Part shown: one piece after another, positions 1 to 8,614 of the stretch
How positions within the stretch are numbered: the stretch's first letter is position 1
Layout of the letters: each line of letters opens with the position of its first letter
Source: Bacteroides cellulosilyticus DSM 14838
GTDB lineage: Bacteria; Bacteroidota; Bacteroidia; Bacteroidales; Bacteroidaceae
Assembly: GCF_000158035.1 (NCBI RefSeq)
Contig: NZ_EQ973490.1
Coordinates: forward strand, 596,868 to 652,978
Length of the DNA stretch: 56,111 nucleotides
Reading direction: 5' to 3'
Made by a program: the position numbers and the translations under genes
Notes under the pieces: generated by a model
Told to the model about the DNA's origin: nothing
The model's input: only the letters and a program-made list of their open reading frames with translations
The model's database searches: none

Positions 1-1191
1 AAATTGATATAAAGGGATAGCATCTTCATTACCTTTTTGAAGTAGCACATAACACATAACCCCTTGTCTTTCCCAACCTAATGAATAAAGATCCGTATTA
101 TAGTGAAAACTACTCCCTTTAGCAAATTGATACAAAGGATGCAAATCCAGCACATCAATCTTTTTACTATCAATATACCTAAACACAGCCTCCTTCATTT
201 CTTGTTTCTTTATAGGATCAGAAATTAGATCATAAATAGGATACGTAGCATTCCAGTTGACATCAAATAATCTAGAATGCTGGTCATCAACTGACTCTGT
301 CCATGCTCCCAAATTAATACTAAAACTTGGTCCTTGCTCAGGCGCGAGCGTAATAGTAGTACCCGAGGTAGAACCACCAAGAGCCTTAATATAGCATTCC
401 CAATTAGAATTTTTCTTATTGCGCTCCTCTACTTCCGTTTTGCTCCATGAACCGTGAGCATCAAGCCCAATATTGCTCAAATTATATTTTGCCCCTGCAC
501 TGACAATCTCTGTCTTTTCCGTACTACTATTCTCTTCTATTATAGCAGATTTATAATATGCAGTATATTTCCCTCCAACTGTTATATTAGTTAAAACATG
601 CGTTCCATACATTTCCACAATTTTATCCGCAGAATATTTATTTAAATCTTCAACAAAAGAAGACAACAAGTATTTAGATAAGGTTTCAATATCTGTATTC
701 AGCAAATATCTCCTTTGCTTTTTAAAAACCTCCGCTCTTGCAAATGAGTATTTTGAAGAATAGAAATATTTTGAGCTTGTTTTGAATCCCGTCGTTATAG
801 TCCCTGAGAAAAAGCCCTCTTTATCCTTTTTCTCAGGTAAAGATCCTACAGAACCACTAAAATTCGTATCGGTTATTATCTGAGATAAAAAAGATTGCGC
901 ATCTGCTCCTGCAAAACATCTCTGATCAATTACCCCTGAAAATTGCTTATCAAATCTGTTCGGATTTGCTTTCACAAATGCTTCCACATCTAAGATTTTC
1001 AACCTTGTTGAATTTTCACCCATGTAGTCATCGGTTATATCATAACCATAACCTAATACATCATACACTCCATCTCCAGCTGCCCTTGTTGTTACATTTG
1101 ATACCGAAGATTCAACATTTGGTAAATCCTCTATTTCTGAACAAGAATAGAAAAGAGGCAAAAAGCCTAATAAATAATAAGATTTCTTCAT
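1..1191 (-). CDS. MACPF-domain lipoprotein, BSAP-like pore-forming toxin (3' end cut by window)
   Basis: I translated this gene by hand from the ATG at 1189-1191; it stays open to base 1 (397 codons, C-terminus missing). The N-terminus is a lipoprotein signal (MKKSYYLLGFLPLFYSC, lipid Cys17). Residues 194-207 read MYGTHVLTNITVGG, the MACPF/perforin signature (Y-G-T-H followed by a Gly-Gly pair). The visible C-terminus (about residues 345-397) carries HPLYQF, HYNTD, GWERQGVMCYV and PLYQF, like the glycan-binding DUF5648-type repeat seen at the end of other Bacteroides MACPF proteins. In that genus such lipoproteins are secreted antimicrobials (BSAPs) that kill related strains by binding an outer-membrane protein or LOS glycan. 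It has its own promoter (1222-1252) and lies downstream of a GT8 gene in a glycan locus. MACPF fold: near certain; toxin role: inferred. Confidence 0.88.
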   Translation of the reverse strand, partial: MKKSYYLLGFLPLFYSCSEIEDLPNVESSVSNVTTRAAGDGVYDVLGYGYDITDDYMGENSTRLKILDVEAFVKANPNRFDKQFSGVIDQRCFAGADAQSFLSQIITDTNFSGSVGSLPEKKDKEGFFSGTITTGFKTSSKYFYSSKYSFARAEVFKKQRRYLLNTDIETLSKYLLSSFVEDLNKYSADKIVEMYGTHVLTNITVGGKYTAYYKSAIIEENSSTEKTEIVSAGAKYNLSNIGLDAHGSWSKTEVEERNKKNSNWECYIKALGGSTSGTTITLAPEQGPSFSINLGAWTESVDDQHSRLFDVNWNATYPIYDLISDPIKKQEMKEAVFRYIDSKKIDVLDLHPLYQFAKGSSFHYNTDLYSLGWERQGVMCYVLLQKGNEDAIPLYQF

Positions 1192-1221
1192 AATAGTACA
1201 CATTAAAAGATTAACATTTAC

Positions 1222-1252
1222 CAAATGTAAGAAATGTCATCATTTTATCCAA
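1222..1252 (-). promoter_or_regulatory. Promoter of the MACPF gene
   Basis: Read on the minus strand, a -7 box TACATTTG (1222-1229) matches the Bacteroides consensus TAnnTTTG, and a -33 TTG (1250-1252) lies 20 bp upstream. Transcription would begin near 1215, giving a leader of about 24 nt before the ATG at 1191. The toxin gene can therefore be expressed apart from the GT8 gene upstream. The rest of the 268-bp gap (1192-1459) is A+T-rich with nothing else recognised. Confidence 0.6.
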
Positions 1253-1459
1253 TTTTAAAAGCATGTTTATAAACATGGCAATCGCACATAGTATTTGAAG
1301 CCACCTACCTTATATGACCTTAGAGCTAAGCACAGATACAACACATTTTTAAATAACAACATAGACAACAAGCTAAATAATGCATAGAAACAACATTATT
1401 TTTCACATCATAGATTTTCAGAATCTCAACTAAAAACTTTCTAAAAACAGATTTTAAAC

Positions 1460-2377
1460 TTACACAAGTTTATAATACTTATGCCCCTTTATTTTCCATT
1501 TAATTAAAAAGCAAAAATAATACTTATCCCAAAGAGCGCGTAGCGTATCTCTAAAAGAAAGCGGATTCTTTTTTATCTTTTTCAAATAGCGATAATAATT
1601 TATTCGAAAAGGATGTTGGCAAGAAGTTTCCCAAGGTTTTGGCTTCCAAGTAAAATGCAGAATTTTCGGATGCCTTAAAATAAATCTCAAATCGCGGTCA
1701 AAACCAAACTTCTTGATTATTCCATAATAATAAAAGATAAATTCGACATTCCATGCTAAAGAAATATGCACAGACTTATCATAAAAAAAAGCATTTAATA
1801 CATCTTGATCATGCGCTCTAAGTTTTTCAAAATTATGTTCAATGTACTCTATAAAAGCTTGAGTCATATTATGTGTACGCCAATAATCCAAGTTCACCAA
1901 TAATACACCTGCATTAAAATATCCATATTTAGAGTCGTAATCAAGTCTTTCATACACATCTTCTGCGCAACATCCTCTTTCTTCAAAGGCCGCTACAACA
2001 AAATTGTCTCTCAAAGGCGTTTCCCAAAGTTCTTTTATAGACTGATTAACAATGATATCACAATCCAAATATAAAACTTTATTCACGTCAGCAGGAAGAA
2101 GATCCGCCATAAATAACCTATTATAAGTAGCAATAGATAAATGATCAGTTGACTTTATAGGGCACTTTTCCAAAAATTTAAAATCAACCTGACAATAAAA
2201 GAAATGTCCATTATATGAATGAACAATCTTTTGAATAAAATCTAAATCATCCAAATCCAATCCTTCAGTGAGTAAATAAACTGCATGCTCTTCTCCCGGA
2301 TTATTCTCAAAAAAGGAAATCAACATCACACTGCAATGTTGAACATAACCACTATCAGCGGCACAAACAATATTCAT
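1460..2377 (-). CDS. GT8 family glycosyltransferase
   Basis: 305 aa, the full length of a GT8 (LgtC/WaaJ-like) retaining glycosyltransferase that moves glucose or galactose from UDP-sugar to an LPS acceptor on the cytoplasmic face. Seen: N-terminal nucleotide-binding strand MNIVCAADSGY, the metal-binding DxD in YLDCDIIV (about residues 101-108), the GT8 signature YFNAGVLLVNLDYWR (about 153-167), HDQDVLNAFF, and the C-terminal HFTWKPKPW segment where GT8 enzymes usually carry HxxGxxKPW. The C-terminal tail is basic, suggesting membrane association. The gene is A+T-rich, divergent from the plus-strand cassette and just upstream of the MACPF gene. Donor and acceptor cannot be told from sequence. 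Confidence 0.9.
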   Translation of the reverse strand: MNIVCAADSGYVQHCSVMLISFFENNPGEEHAVYLLTEGLDLDDLDFIQKIVHSYNGHFFYCQVDFKFLEKCPIKSTDHLSIATYNRLFMADLLPADVNKVLYLDCDIIVNQSIKELWETPLRDNFVVAAFEERGCCAEDVYERLDYDSKYGYFNAGVLLVNLDYWRTHNMTQAFIEYIEHNFEKLRAHDQDVLNAFFYDKSVHISLAWNVEFIFYYYGIIKKFGFDRDLRFILRHPKILHFTWKPKPWETSCQHPFRINYYRYLKKIKKNPLSFRDTLRALWDKYYFCFLIKWKIKGHKYYKLV

Positions 2378-2397
2378 ATTTCTACATTAATATATTG

Positions 2398-2405
2398 CAA
2401 ATATA
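2398..2405 (-). promoter_or_regulatory. Putative -7 box of the GT8 gene
   Basis: On the minus strand this reads TATATTTG, a match to TAnnTTTG, about 20 nt before the GT8 start. No TTG is present at the expected -33 distance, so this is a weak call in an A+T-rich stretch. Confidence 0.35.
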
Positions 2406-2511
2406 ATATTTACGCTTCTCAAAAAATGAATATCTCTTATCTTTTTTAAAAACTCTTTTTATCAACATAGATTTAGGTCACAAATACACTATTATCATTT
2501 GATATTTTTTA

Positions 2512-2519
2512 TACCTTTG
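2512..2519 (+). promoter_or_regulatory. Putative -7 box of the plus-strand glycosyltransferase cassette
   Basis: TACCTTTG matches TAnnTTTG. It would give a leader of about 100 nt before the ATG at 2627. No good -33 TTG was found at the usual spacing. It is the best candidate in the 249-bp divergent gap between the GT8 gene and the cassette. Confidence 0.4.
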
Positions 2520-2626
2520 TTCTTCAGATATAATAAGATCTGTTTTATTTATAGTATGTAAATATCTTTATAAGACATAGGCTTCAGCTTTATCTAAATA
2601 AAAATATTCTAAAAACAAATTTATCC

Positions 2627-3760
2627 ATGAGACTCAGAATATTCAGAAGAAATAAGAAACGCCACATTCTCTACTCCTTATTTAACAGAAAATGGGTATA
2701 TATTTCATATATTCCCGATGTATACTACAATAAAAAGAATACGAAATACATGCTATCCCACCAAAACAAGAGAGAAGCTTTGGTTATTGGAGATATTTTT
2801 TACTCTTTAGGATATAACGTTAAAATTGCGCTTTTTAATGCCCCTGAAGAATGCGATACTCGAAAGTATGATATCATATTTGGTTTAGAACCAAACTTCG
2901 TAACTATGAGCCAAAGAAATCCACAAGCTCTTAAAATATACTATGCGACAGGAGCTTATTGGAAACATCAACTCACAATGGTAAAAAACAGGACAGACCT
3001 ATTTAATACAAAACATGGAACACATTTACCATATTCGCGTTTAGTGGATGCGCATAACAGTTGCGAGATAGCTGACGTTATTTTTCAAATAGGCAGCTCA
3101 TTTACTATCCAAACATATCCTTCCAAATTGCAGAGTAAAATTAATATAATTAATCAGTCTAGCAATTTTGTTCAAGAGTGTGACCTAAAACATAAATTGC
3201 AAAGTGTCTCAATGAAGGATTTCATGTGGTTTGGCTCCAGTGGAAGTATTTTGAAAGGTTTAGATTTAGTTTTAGAGTATTTCATAGAGAACCCTCAATA
3301 CAATTTGCATATAGTCGGACCACTTGATGAGGAATTCATAAGGTTCTATCAAAAGCAAATAGAAAAATGCCTCAATATAACATTTTACAATTTTCTCGAT
3401 ACCAGCTCCAAAGAATTCATGAACTTAGCCTATCTTTGTGCTTTCAATATCTTTCCATCTGGTAGTGAAGGTTGCCCTGGCTCCGTCATAACTTTGATGC
3501 AAATGGGTGTCATCCCTATCACCTCTCAATGGGGAGCAATAGACCAAATAGAACATTACGGATATCTGCTACCCGAGTTATCCGTTGAAGCTATAAGCAA
3601 AGCCATTGAATGGGGAGTTACACTTCCCCGGGAAGAGTTCCATAAAATTATAGAGGAAAACATATCATATTCAAAAAATACTTGGAATTTAAAACGATTT
3701 GAGAATGAATTTCGCTCTCTATTACTAACATTTATAGAAAAAAGTAATCCCAAAATATGA
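2627..3760 (+). CDS. GT4-like (GT-B fold) glycosyltransferase with altered EX7E motif
   Basis: 377 aa, first gene of an A+T-rich five-gene cassette. The C-terminal half has a Glycos_transf_1 layout: FMWFGSSGSILKGLDLVLEY (about residues 201-220), NLHIVGPLD and then FPSGSEGCPGSVITLMQMG (about 273-291), where the donor-phosphate motif EGxPxxxxE is expected. The second glutamate of EX7E is replaced by Thr here, unlike the next gene. The N-terminus is basic (RRNKKR). It probably adds a sugar to the LOS/O-glycan in the cytoplasm. It overlaps the next gene by 4 bp (ATGA), so the two are translationally coupled. The acceptor is unknown, and the lost Glu may mean altered chemistry or low activity. Confidence 0.8.
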   Translation: MRLRIFRRNKKRHILYSLFNRKWVYISYIPDVYYNKKNTKYMLSHQNKREALVIGDIFYSLGYNVKIALFNAPEECDTRKYDIIFGLEPNFVTMSQRNPQALKIYYATGAYWKHQLTMVKNRTDLFNTKHGTHLPYSRLVDAHNSCEIADVIFQIGSSFTIQTYPSKLQSKINIINQSSNFVQECDLKHKLQSVSMKDFMWFGSSGSILKGLDLVLEYFIENPQYNLHIVGPLDEEFIRFYQKQIEKCLNITFYNFLDTSSKEFMNLAYLCAFNIFPSGSEGCPGSVITLMQMGVIPITSQWGAIDQIEHYGYLLPELSVEAISKAIEWGVTLPREEFHKIIEENISYSKNTWNLKRFENEFRSLLLTFIEKSNPKI

Positions 3761-4863
3761 ATCAACCATATATTTTGTACGATTCTCTCATATTTGATTT
3801 ACAAAAGTTCGGAGGTATTTCACGATACTTCTGCGAAATAATCTCTAGACTAAATGTCAAGTATGATATTTCATTATATTATACAGAAAATTACTACTTA
3901 GCACAAAGTAAGATATGTAAGCACCACCTACATATTCCAGGATTTCTATTTAAACATTTTAGATATAAGTTCTATCGTAAGAATCAAAAATTAACAAAGA
4001 AGTTACTATTGAGTTCATCCCCATATCTCTTTCACCCAACTTATTATGATCTTACTTTCCTTAAGTACATAGGTGATAATCCTTTTGTCATTACTGTACA
4101 TGATATGACATATGAACGACTCCCTGAATATTTCAGTGGCGCAGAAGGAACCATACAACTAAAAAAAGAAATTATTACTAAGGCAAATAGGATCATTGCA
4201 ATTAGTGAAAACACCAAAAAAGATATTGTAGAAATACTCAACATAGCTCCTACCAAAATTGATGTTATTCATCATGGAACCAGCATACAGCCTCCATTGG
4301 GAAGACAAAAGCTTTTATTACCCAATAAATATCTTCTTTTTGTTGGTGATAGAACCAGTTATAAAAATTTTCAACGATTATTGGAAGCATTTGCAAACAT
4401 TTATAAAAACATAAAAGACTTATATTTAATTTGCACAGGAAAACCTTTCTCCCCAGAGGAGCTACAACAAATCCACAAGCTACACGTAGAAAATCAAACA
4501 TTACAATTTTCTGTCAATGATGAAGATTTAAGTGAGCTATATAGCCGAGCATTATTATTTGTATATCCCTCACTATATGAAGGATTTGGTATTCCTATTT
4601 TAGAGGCATACGCTTGTAATTGCCCTGTAGCATTAAGTAATACCAGCTGTTTTCCAGAGATTGCAGGTAATGCAGGTGCCTATTTTGATCCGTATTCAGT
4701 AGAAGCAATAACAGACACCATCACGGCCGTCATAAACAATAAAGAAGAACGGTCAAGACTGATTATTGCAGGTAAAGAACGCCTTAAACTATATTCTTGG
4801 GAAGAAGCTGCCAAAAAAACAGAAATGGTCTATCAAAAAGTTCTAAATGATTTTCTAAAATAA
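3757..4863 (+). CDS. GT4 family glycosyltransferase (mannosyltransferase-like)
   Basis: 368 aa. The N-terminal YDSLIFDLQKFGGISRYFCE and the segment TVHDMTYERLPEYF are typical of GT4 enzymes of the WbdA/WbdB/MtfB mannosyltransferase type. Residues about 268-290 contain YPSLYEGFGIPILEAYAC with an intact EX7E donor-binding motif, followed by FPEIAGNAGAYFDP. No signal peptide or membrane helix is seen; it should act on the inner face of the cytoplasmic membrane. The start overlaps the previous stop by 4 bp and the next gene follows after 17 bp, so the cassette is one operon. The mannose-transfer guess rests only on general resemblance. Confidence 0.87.
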   Translation: MNQPYILYDSLIFDLQKFGGISRYFCEIISRLNVKYDISLYYTENYYLAQSKICKHHLHIPGFLFKHFRYKFYRKNQKLTKKLLLSSSPYLFHPTYYDLTFLKYIGDNPFVITVHDMTYERLPEYFSGAEGTIQLKKEIITKANRIIAISENTKKDIVEILNIAPTKIDVIHHGTSIQPPLGRQKLLLPNKYLLFVGDRTSYKNFQRLLEAFANIYKNIKDLYLICTGKPFSPEELQQIHKLHVENQTLQFSVNDEDLSELYSRALLFVYPSLYEGFGIPILEAYACNCPVALSNTSCFPEIAGNAGAYFDPYSVEAITDTITAVINNKEERSRLIIAGKERLKLYSWEEAAKKTEMVYQKVLNDFLK

Positions 4864-4880
4864 ACTATAATCAGTGTAAA

Positions 4881-5696
4881 ATGAAAAAACCAACCCTCAG
4901 TATTATTACAGTCAATTTCAACAACAGAAATGGCTTAGAAAGAACAATACAAAGTATTAAGTCTCAAACATATACAGATTATGAGCATATAATTATAGAT
5001 GCAAACTCTACTGACGGAAGTAAAGAAATCATACTTGAATATTCCCAAAACACCGCCCATTTAACATATTGGGTATCAGAACCAGATAAAGGGATTTATG
5101 ACGGCATGAATAAAGGAATAGAGCATGCACAAGGAGAATATATATATCTTTTAAACTCAGGTGATATACTTTCTAATCCGACTGTACTATCTTCCATTTC
5201 ATTTGACGGCACAAAATATATATGTGGTAATATGAGAATTATCCATTCAGAGACTCAATATGAAGAAGTCGTGCCTCCAAATGAAATAGATGGACTATTC
5301 TTATTCAAAAGCTACCTGCCTCATCCTGCATCCTTTATTCATCATTCACTATTTAACAAACAAAAATACAACATTGATTACAAAATTATATCTGACTGGA
5401 TACATATGGTGGAGAACATTGTATTAAAAGGATGCAGCTATAAGCACATCAACTTGCTAATTTCGGATTTTGATACCACAGGAATCAGCTCCAACAACAG
5501 AGCATTAGGATTATCAGAACGAAGTAAATGGATAAAAGACAATATCCCCACTTTAATTTACGATGCTCTTATGGAACTAGACAAAATCAGAAGTTCTGAA
5601 ATTGGAAGTATTATTCCTACACTTATGCAAAAAAAAAGACATTCGCAGAAACGAGTAAAGAAACTTATTCTACTATTTTCTAAATTCTTCAAATGA
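4881..5696 (+). CDS. GT2 family glycosyltransferase (WcaE-like)
   Basis: 271 aa. The N-terminal GT-A domain begins PTLSIITVNFNNRNGLERTI, continues with the nucleotide-binding DANSTDGS, then SEPDKGIYDGMNKGIEHAQG and LLNSGDILSN, where NSGD stands in the DxD position. This pattern is typical of short GT2 enzymes of colanic-acid WcaE type. The C-terminus is Lys-rich (KKKRHSQKRVKK), suggesting a peripheral membrane contact. Third gene of the plus-strand cassette. The 88 bp to the next gene hold a short direct repeat (5736-5779). Substrate unknown. Confidence 0.88.
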   Translation: MKKPTLSIITVNFNNRNGLERTIQSIKSQTYTDYEHIIIDANSTDGSKEIILEYSQNTAHLTYWVSEPDKGIYDGMNKGIEHAQGEYIYLLNSGDILSNPTVLSSISFDGTKYICGNMRIIHSETQYEEVVPPNEIDGLFLFKSYLPHPASFIHHSLFNKQKYNIDYKIISDWIHMVENIVLKGCSYKHINLLISDFDTTGISSNNRALGLSERSKWIKDNIPTLIYDALMELDKIRSSEIGSIIPTLMQKKRHSQKRVKKLILLFSKFFK

Positions 5697-5735
5697 GAAA
5701 TTCTAAAAGCATTTTCAATGTTTCAAACAAAACAT

Positions 5736-5779
5736 TTGCATATAATAAGAATTTTATCGAATATTGCATATAATAAGAA
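5736..5779 (+). repeat. 16-bp direct repeat, two copies
   Basis: TTGCATATAATAAGAA occurs at 5736-5751 and again at 5764-5779, 28 bp apart, in the gap before the next glycosyltransferase. The second copy holds a TTG that could be read as an upstream start, but the ATG at 5785 is a better one. Probably a small tandem duplication; both copies contain a TATAAT-like string. Confidence 0.75.
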
Positions 5780-5784
5780 AAAAG

Positions 5785-6951
5785 ATGAGTAACAATATAC
5801 TTTTTATATTCAATATTTTCCCTGGTGTTGGAGGCTTAGAAACCGTATCAAACAACATCATTGATTATATAGGTAAAGACTTTACCATTTATACACTATC
5901 TTTTAACGCAGTAAACAATGCCCCTACTTCACCAGCTATCACGGAAATATTTCAATTTAAAACAGACAATGAAGAAGAAAACATCCAAACATTCAACCAA
6001 ATTATTGAAGAAAGAAACATTACCCATATCATCAATCAAGGTATCTACCCTCATATAACCAATATAATATTCAACCCCGATAGAAAGAAGGATGTAAAAA
6101 TAATCTCCGTTCTACATGGTATGCCCAAATATGAAAATTCACAATATTGGCAATTACCACATATTCTTAAAGCAAATAAACTGAAGCAAATAAAAAGAAG
6201 ATTTCTATTCCACATTGGATTGAATTACAAATATAAACGATATATCAGGTCATTCTATGACTCATATCGCAAAGCATGCATCAAAGGTGATCAAATCATT
6301 GTACTATGTAATGAATACATTAAGCCATTCATAAATGAATACCATCTGAAAAAGTACCAAGAGAAAGTTATTGCAATAGAAAATCCATTATCACCACTCT
6401 TTTCCGAGCAAAAAAATATTGAATGGACACAAAAGAAAAATCAAGTAATTTTTGTCGGTCGTTTGTCCGAAGAAAAACAAATACACATCATTCTTGATAT
6501 ATGGGAGAGAATAGGGAAAATAACAAACTGGGATCTAGTTATCATTGGTGATGGTTGTATTCGCCAAAAATTAGAGCAAACTGTCAGAGATAAACAAATA
6601 CAAAGAGTTAGTTTTACTGGGCAAGTCAACCATCCTGAAGAATACTATAAATCTGCAAAGATTATCCTCTTAACTTCAAGTTTCGAAGGGTTTCCAATGT
6701 GTTTAATTGAAGCTTTAAGATTTGGAGTCATACCGTTAACTTTTGATATAAGTGCAGGAGTTCGTTCAATAGTATCAAATTCCGGTGGTATTATCATAAA
6801 AAACAGAAATTCAAACGAAATGTTTCTCAAGCTACAAGAATTGATTAACAATAAATATCTACATTCACTTAGTGAAAAGGCTAGGCTCAAATCTAATAGA
6901 TACACATTGAATAGAATTGGCGAACAATGGATAAACTTATTAAGAAAATAA
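5785..6951 (+). CDS. GT4 family glycosyltransferase
   Basis: 388 aa from the ATG at 5785; an in-frame TTG at 5764 lies inside a direct repeat and is a poorer start. The N-terminus ILFIFNIFPGVGGLETVSNNI has the glycine-rich loop of GT-B enzymes. The C-terminal domain shows VIFVGRLSEEKQIHIILDIW, NWDLVIIGDGC and TSSFEGFPMCLIEALRFG, with an intact EX7E. This layout is usual for LPS/O-antigen GT4 transferases. Fourth gene of the cassette, 5 bp before the next. A+T-rich like its neighbours. Donor and acceptor unknown. Confidence 0.88.
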   Translation: MSNNILFIFNIFPGVGGLETVSNNIIDYIGKDFTIYTLSFNAVNNAPTSPAITEIFQFKTDNEEENIQTFNQIIEERNITHIINQGIYPHITNIIFNPDRKKDVKIISVLHGMPKYENSQYWQLPHILKANKLKQIKRRFLFHIGLNYKYKRYIRSFYDSYRKACIKGDQIIVLCNEYIKPFINEYHLKKYQEKVIAIENPLSPLFSEQKNIEWTQKKNQVIFVGRLSEEKQIHIILDIWERIGKITNWDLVIIGDGCIRQKLEQTVRDKQIQRVSFTGQVNHPEEYYKSAKIILLTSSFEGFPMCLIEALRFGVIPLTFDISAGVRSIVSNSGGIIIKNRNSNEMFLKLQELINNKYLHSLSEKARLKSNRYTLNRIGEQWINLLRK

Positions 6952-6956
6952 ATTAA

Positions 6957-7715
6957 ATGAGAAGAAAGCTTGTACGAAAATATAAAAGATTTAAGAAATG
7001 GGTAATTCCTGAATTAAAAAGACGCTTTAGCAAAACAGAAGAAGTGCCCTATAAAAGTGTTCCAATCGTAATTAACAACTTTAATCGCGTAAATACACTA
7101 ATAACATTGATTCATGGACTAGAAATTCGGGGATATAATAATATATATATTATTGACAACAACTCCACCTATCCCCCATTACTAGAGTATTACAAAGATT
7201 GCTCTTACCCTATATACATGTTAAACAAAAATATAGGTCATTTGGCCATATGGGAAACTGGCATTTACAAGCAGTTTACTGACTCATATTTCGCATACAC
7301 AGATTCAGACTTAGAAATTCACCCAGATTGCCCAGACGATTTTATGGAAAAATTCATTCTTTTACTCAAAAAATATCCCAAAGCACTAAAAGTAGGGTTC
7401 TCTATTTGCATAGATGATTTACCTGACTGCTATATCAACAAAGAACAGGTTCAAAAATGGGAAAGCCAATTTTGGAAGAAAGAAATAGAACCTAATATTT
7501 TCAAGGCACCTATAGATACTACCTTTGCAGTATATAAGCCTTACTTCAAAGGAGAGATAATAGATTTCTTTCATTTATATCTACGCACTGGATTTCCATA
7601 TTCAGTAAAACATCTACCTTGGTATATAGATAGTGCTAATCCGTCCGAAGAAGAAAGATATTATATTAATCATCTGCAAACTTCTACACATTGGTCTGAA
7701 CAAAACAAAAAATGA
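6957..7715 (+). CDS. GT-A fold glycosyltransferase (GT2-like)
   Basis: 252 aa, last gene of the plus-strand cassette. After a very basic N-terminus (MRRKLVRKYKRFKKW) it has SVPIVINNFNRVNTLITLI, YIIDNNSTYPPLLEYY and YFAYTDSDLEIHPDCP, where DSD is the metal-binding DxD; together these give a short GT-A domain. The family is a GT2-like group seen in capsule and LOS loci. No membrane helix is visible. Its stop lies 14 bp from the stop of the minus-strand gene at 7730, a tail-to-tail junction without an obvious terminator hairpin. Substrate unknown. Confidence 0.75.
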   Translation: MRRKLVRKYKRFKKWVIPELKRRFSKTEEVPYKSVPIVINNFNRVNTLITLIHGLEIRGYNNIYIIDNNSTYPPLLEYYKDCSYPIYMLNKNIGHLAIWETGIYKQFTDSYFAYTDSDLEIHPDCPDDFMEKFILLLKKYPKALKVGFSICIDDLPDCYINKEQVQKWESQFWKKEIEPNIFKAPIDTTFAVYKPYFKGEIIDFFHLYLRTGFPYSVKHLPWYIDSANPSEEERYYINHLQTSTHWSEQNKK

Positions 7716-7729
7716 GTCATTTAAAACTA

Positions 7730-8602
7730 CTATTTTATATACTTATATAAATTTGAAATACAATGTCCCAAATGTTTCCAAGAAAAAGGATAAAATAAGA
7801 ATTCCTTTAATACAGTTCTTTTCTCTGGATAATTAGTATCTAATAAGCATCGTAAAAAAATGTTAAGATACTTTTCTTCATTTTTTTTCTCTTTCTTTTT
7901 ACTTAGATTAAGACCATGAACTTTCATTGGAAGAATCTTATTCCATTTGAGATTATGTAAACGAATAGTATCTCTATACCAATTTTGATCATAAGTACCT
8001 GTCGAGAAATGTTCTACCAAAACTTCATGAGAACAACACACATAATTTTTATATTGTTTACTAGCTGCGATCTGCAATGAAAAATCTAAATCATAACAAT
8101 GAAATCCTATCAGTAATTTCTCATCAAAAGGATACAAATTCCATACCTCTTTTCTCACAAACAAACCCAGCCCATCCAGAGTAACTACTTCCTCGAAAGG
8201 GCATTCTAGAAAAACATTACATGCTTCAAGTTTTGTTTTGTTTCCTTTTTTTTGATATAAGAAAGTACATTCCCATTCATTATTATGAAACCAGCCAGAA
8301 TAGCATTTGAGTTTAACTTTACTGCCAGCAAAGCCAATGACTCCACAATCCGGTTCTCGCAATTTATTTTCTATTATTACGCCCCAATTCCGTGAATGAA
8401 ACATTACATCCTCATGTACAAAAAAAAGATTTGGATACTTAGCTTGACGTGCGCCTTCATTATAAGCTCGAGCTATAGACCAACATTTCTCCCTATTATC
8501 GATAGTAACTATTTCATATTCTACCCCTATAGTCTCATCTATATTTTGACTTATTTTTCGCAAACGTTCCGGCAGTACAGAACAAATAATAATTGACAAC
8601 AT
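7730..8602 (-). CDS. GT2-like glycosyltransferase (StrF-type domain)
   Basis: 290 aa. The start MLSIIICSVLPERLRKISQNI, then EIVTIDNREKCWSIARAYNEGARQA and FFVHEDVMF (HEDV in the metal-binding position) match the Glyco_tranf_2_5/StrF-like GT-A family found in polysaccharide loci. Further on are CHCYD-like aromatic stretches and a Lys-rich segment (LSKKKEKKNEEKY) near residue 238. It is the last gene of the minus-strand LOS operon, 12 bp after the gene at 8615. A+T-rich, like the first 10 kb of the window. Substrate unknown. Confidence 0.78.
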   Translation of the reverse strand: MLSIIICSVLPERLRKISQNIDETIGVEYEIVTIDNREKCWSIARAYNEGARQAKYPNLFFVHEDVMFHSRNWGVIIENKLREPDCGVIGFAGSKVKLKCYSGWFHNNEWECTFLYQKKGNKTKLEACNVFLECPFEEVVTLDGLGLFVRKEVWNLYPFDEKLLIGFHCYDLDFSLQIAASKQYKNYVCCSHEVLVEHFSTGTYDQNWYRDTIRLHNLKWNKILPMKVHGLNLSKKKEKKNEEKYLNIFLRCLLDTNYPEKRTVLKEFLFYPFSWKHLGHCISNLYKYIK

Positions 8603-8614
8603 AATTTCTTCTAT

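Noticed and set aside
966..1193. Plus-strand 75-codon open frame with His/Leu-rich product
   Set aside because: It lies antisense to the signal peptide and N-terminus of the MACPF gene, which has clear domain motifs; the product is low-complexity.
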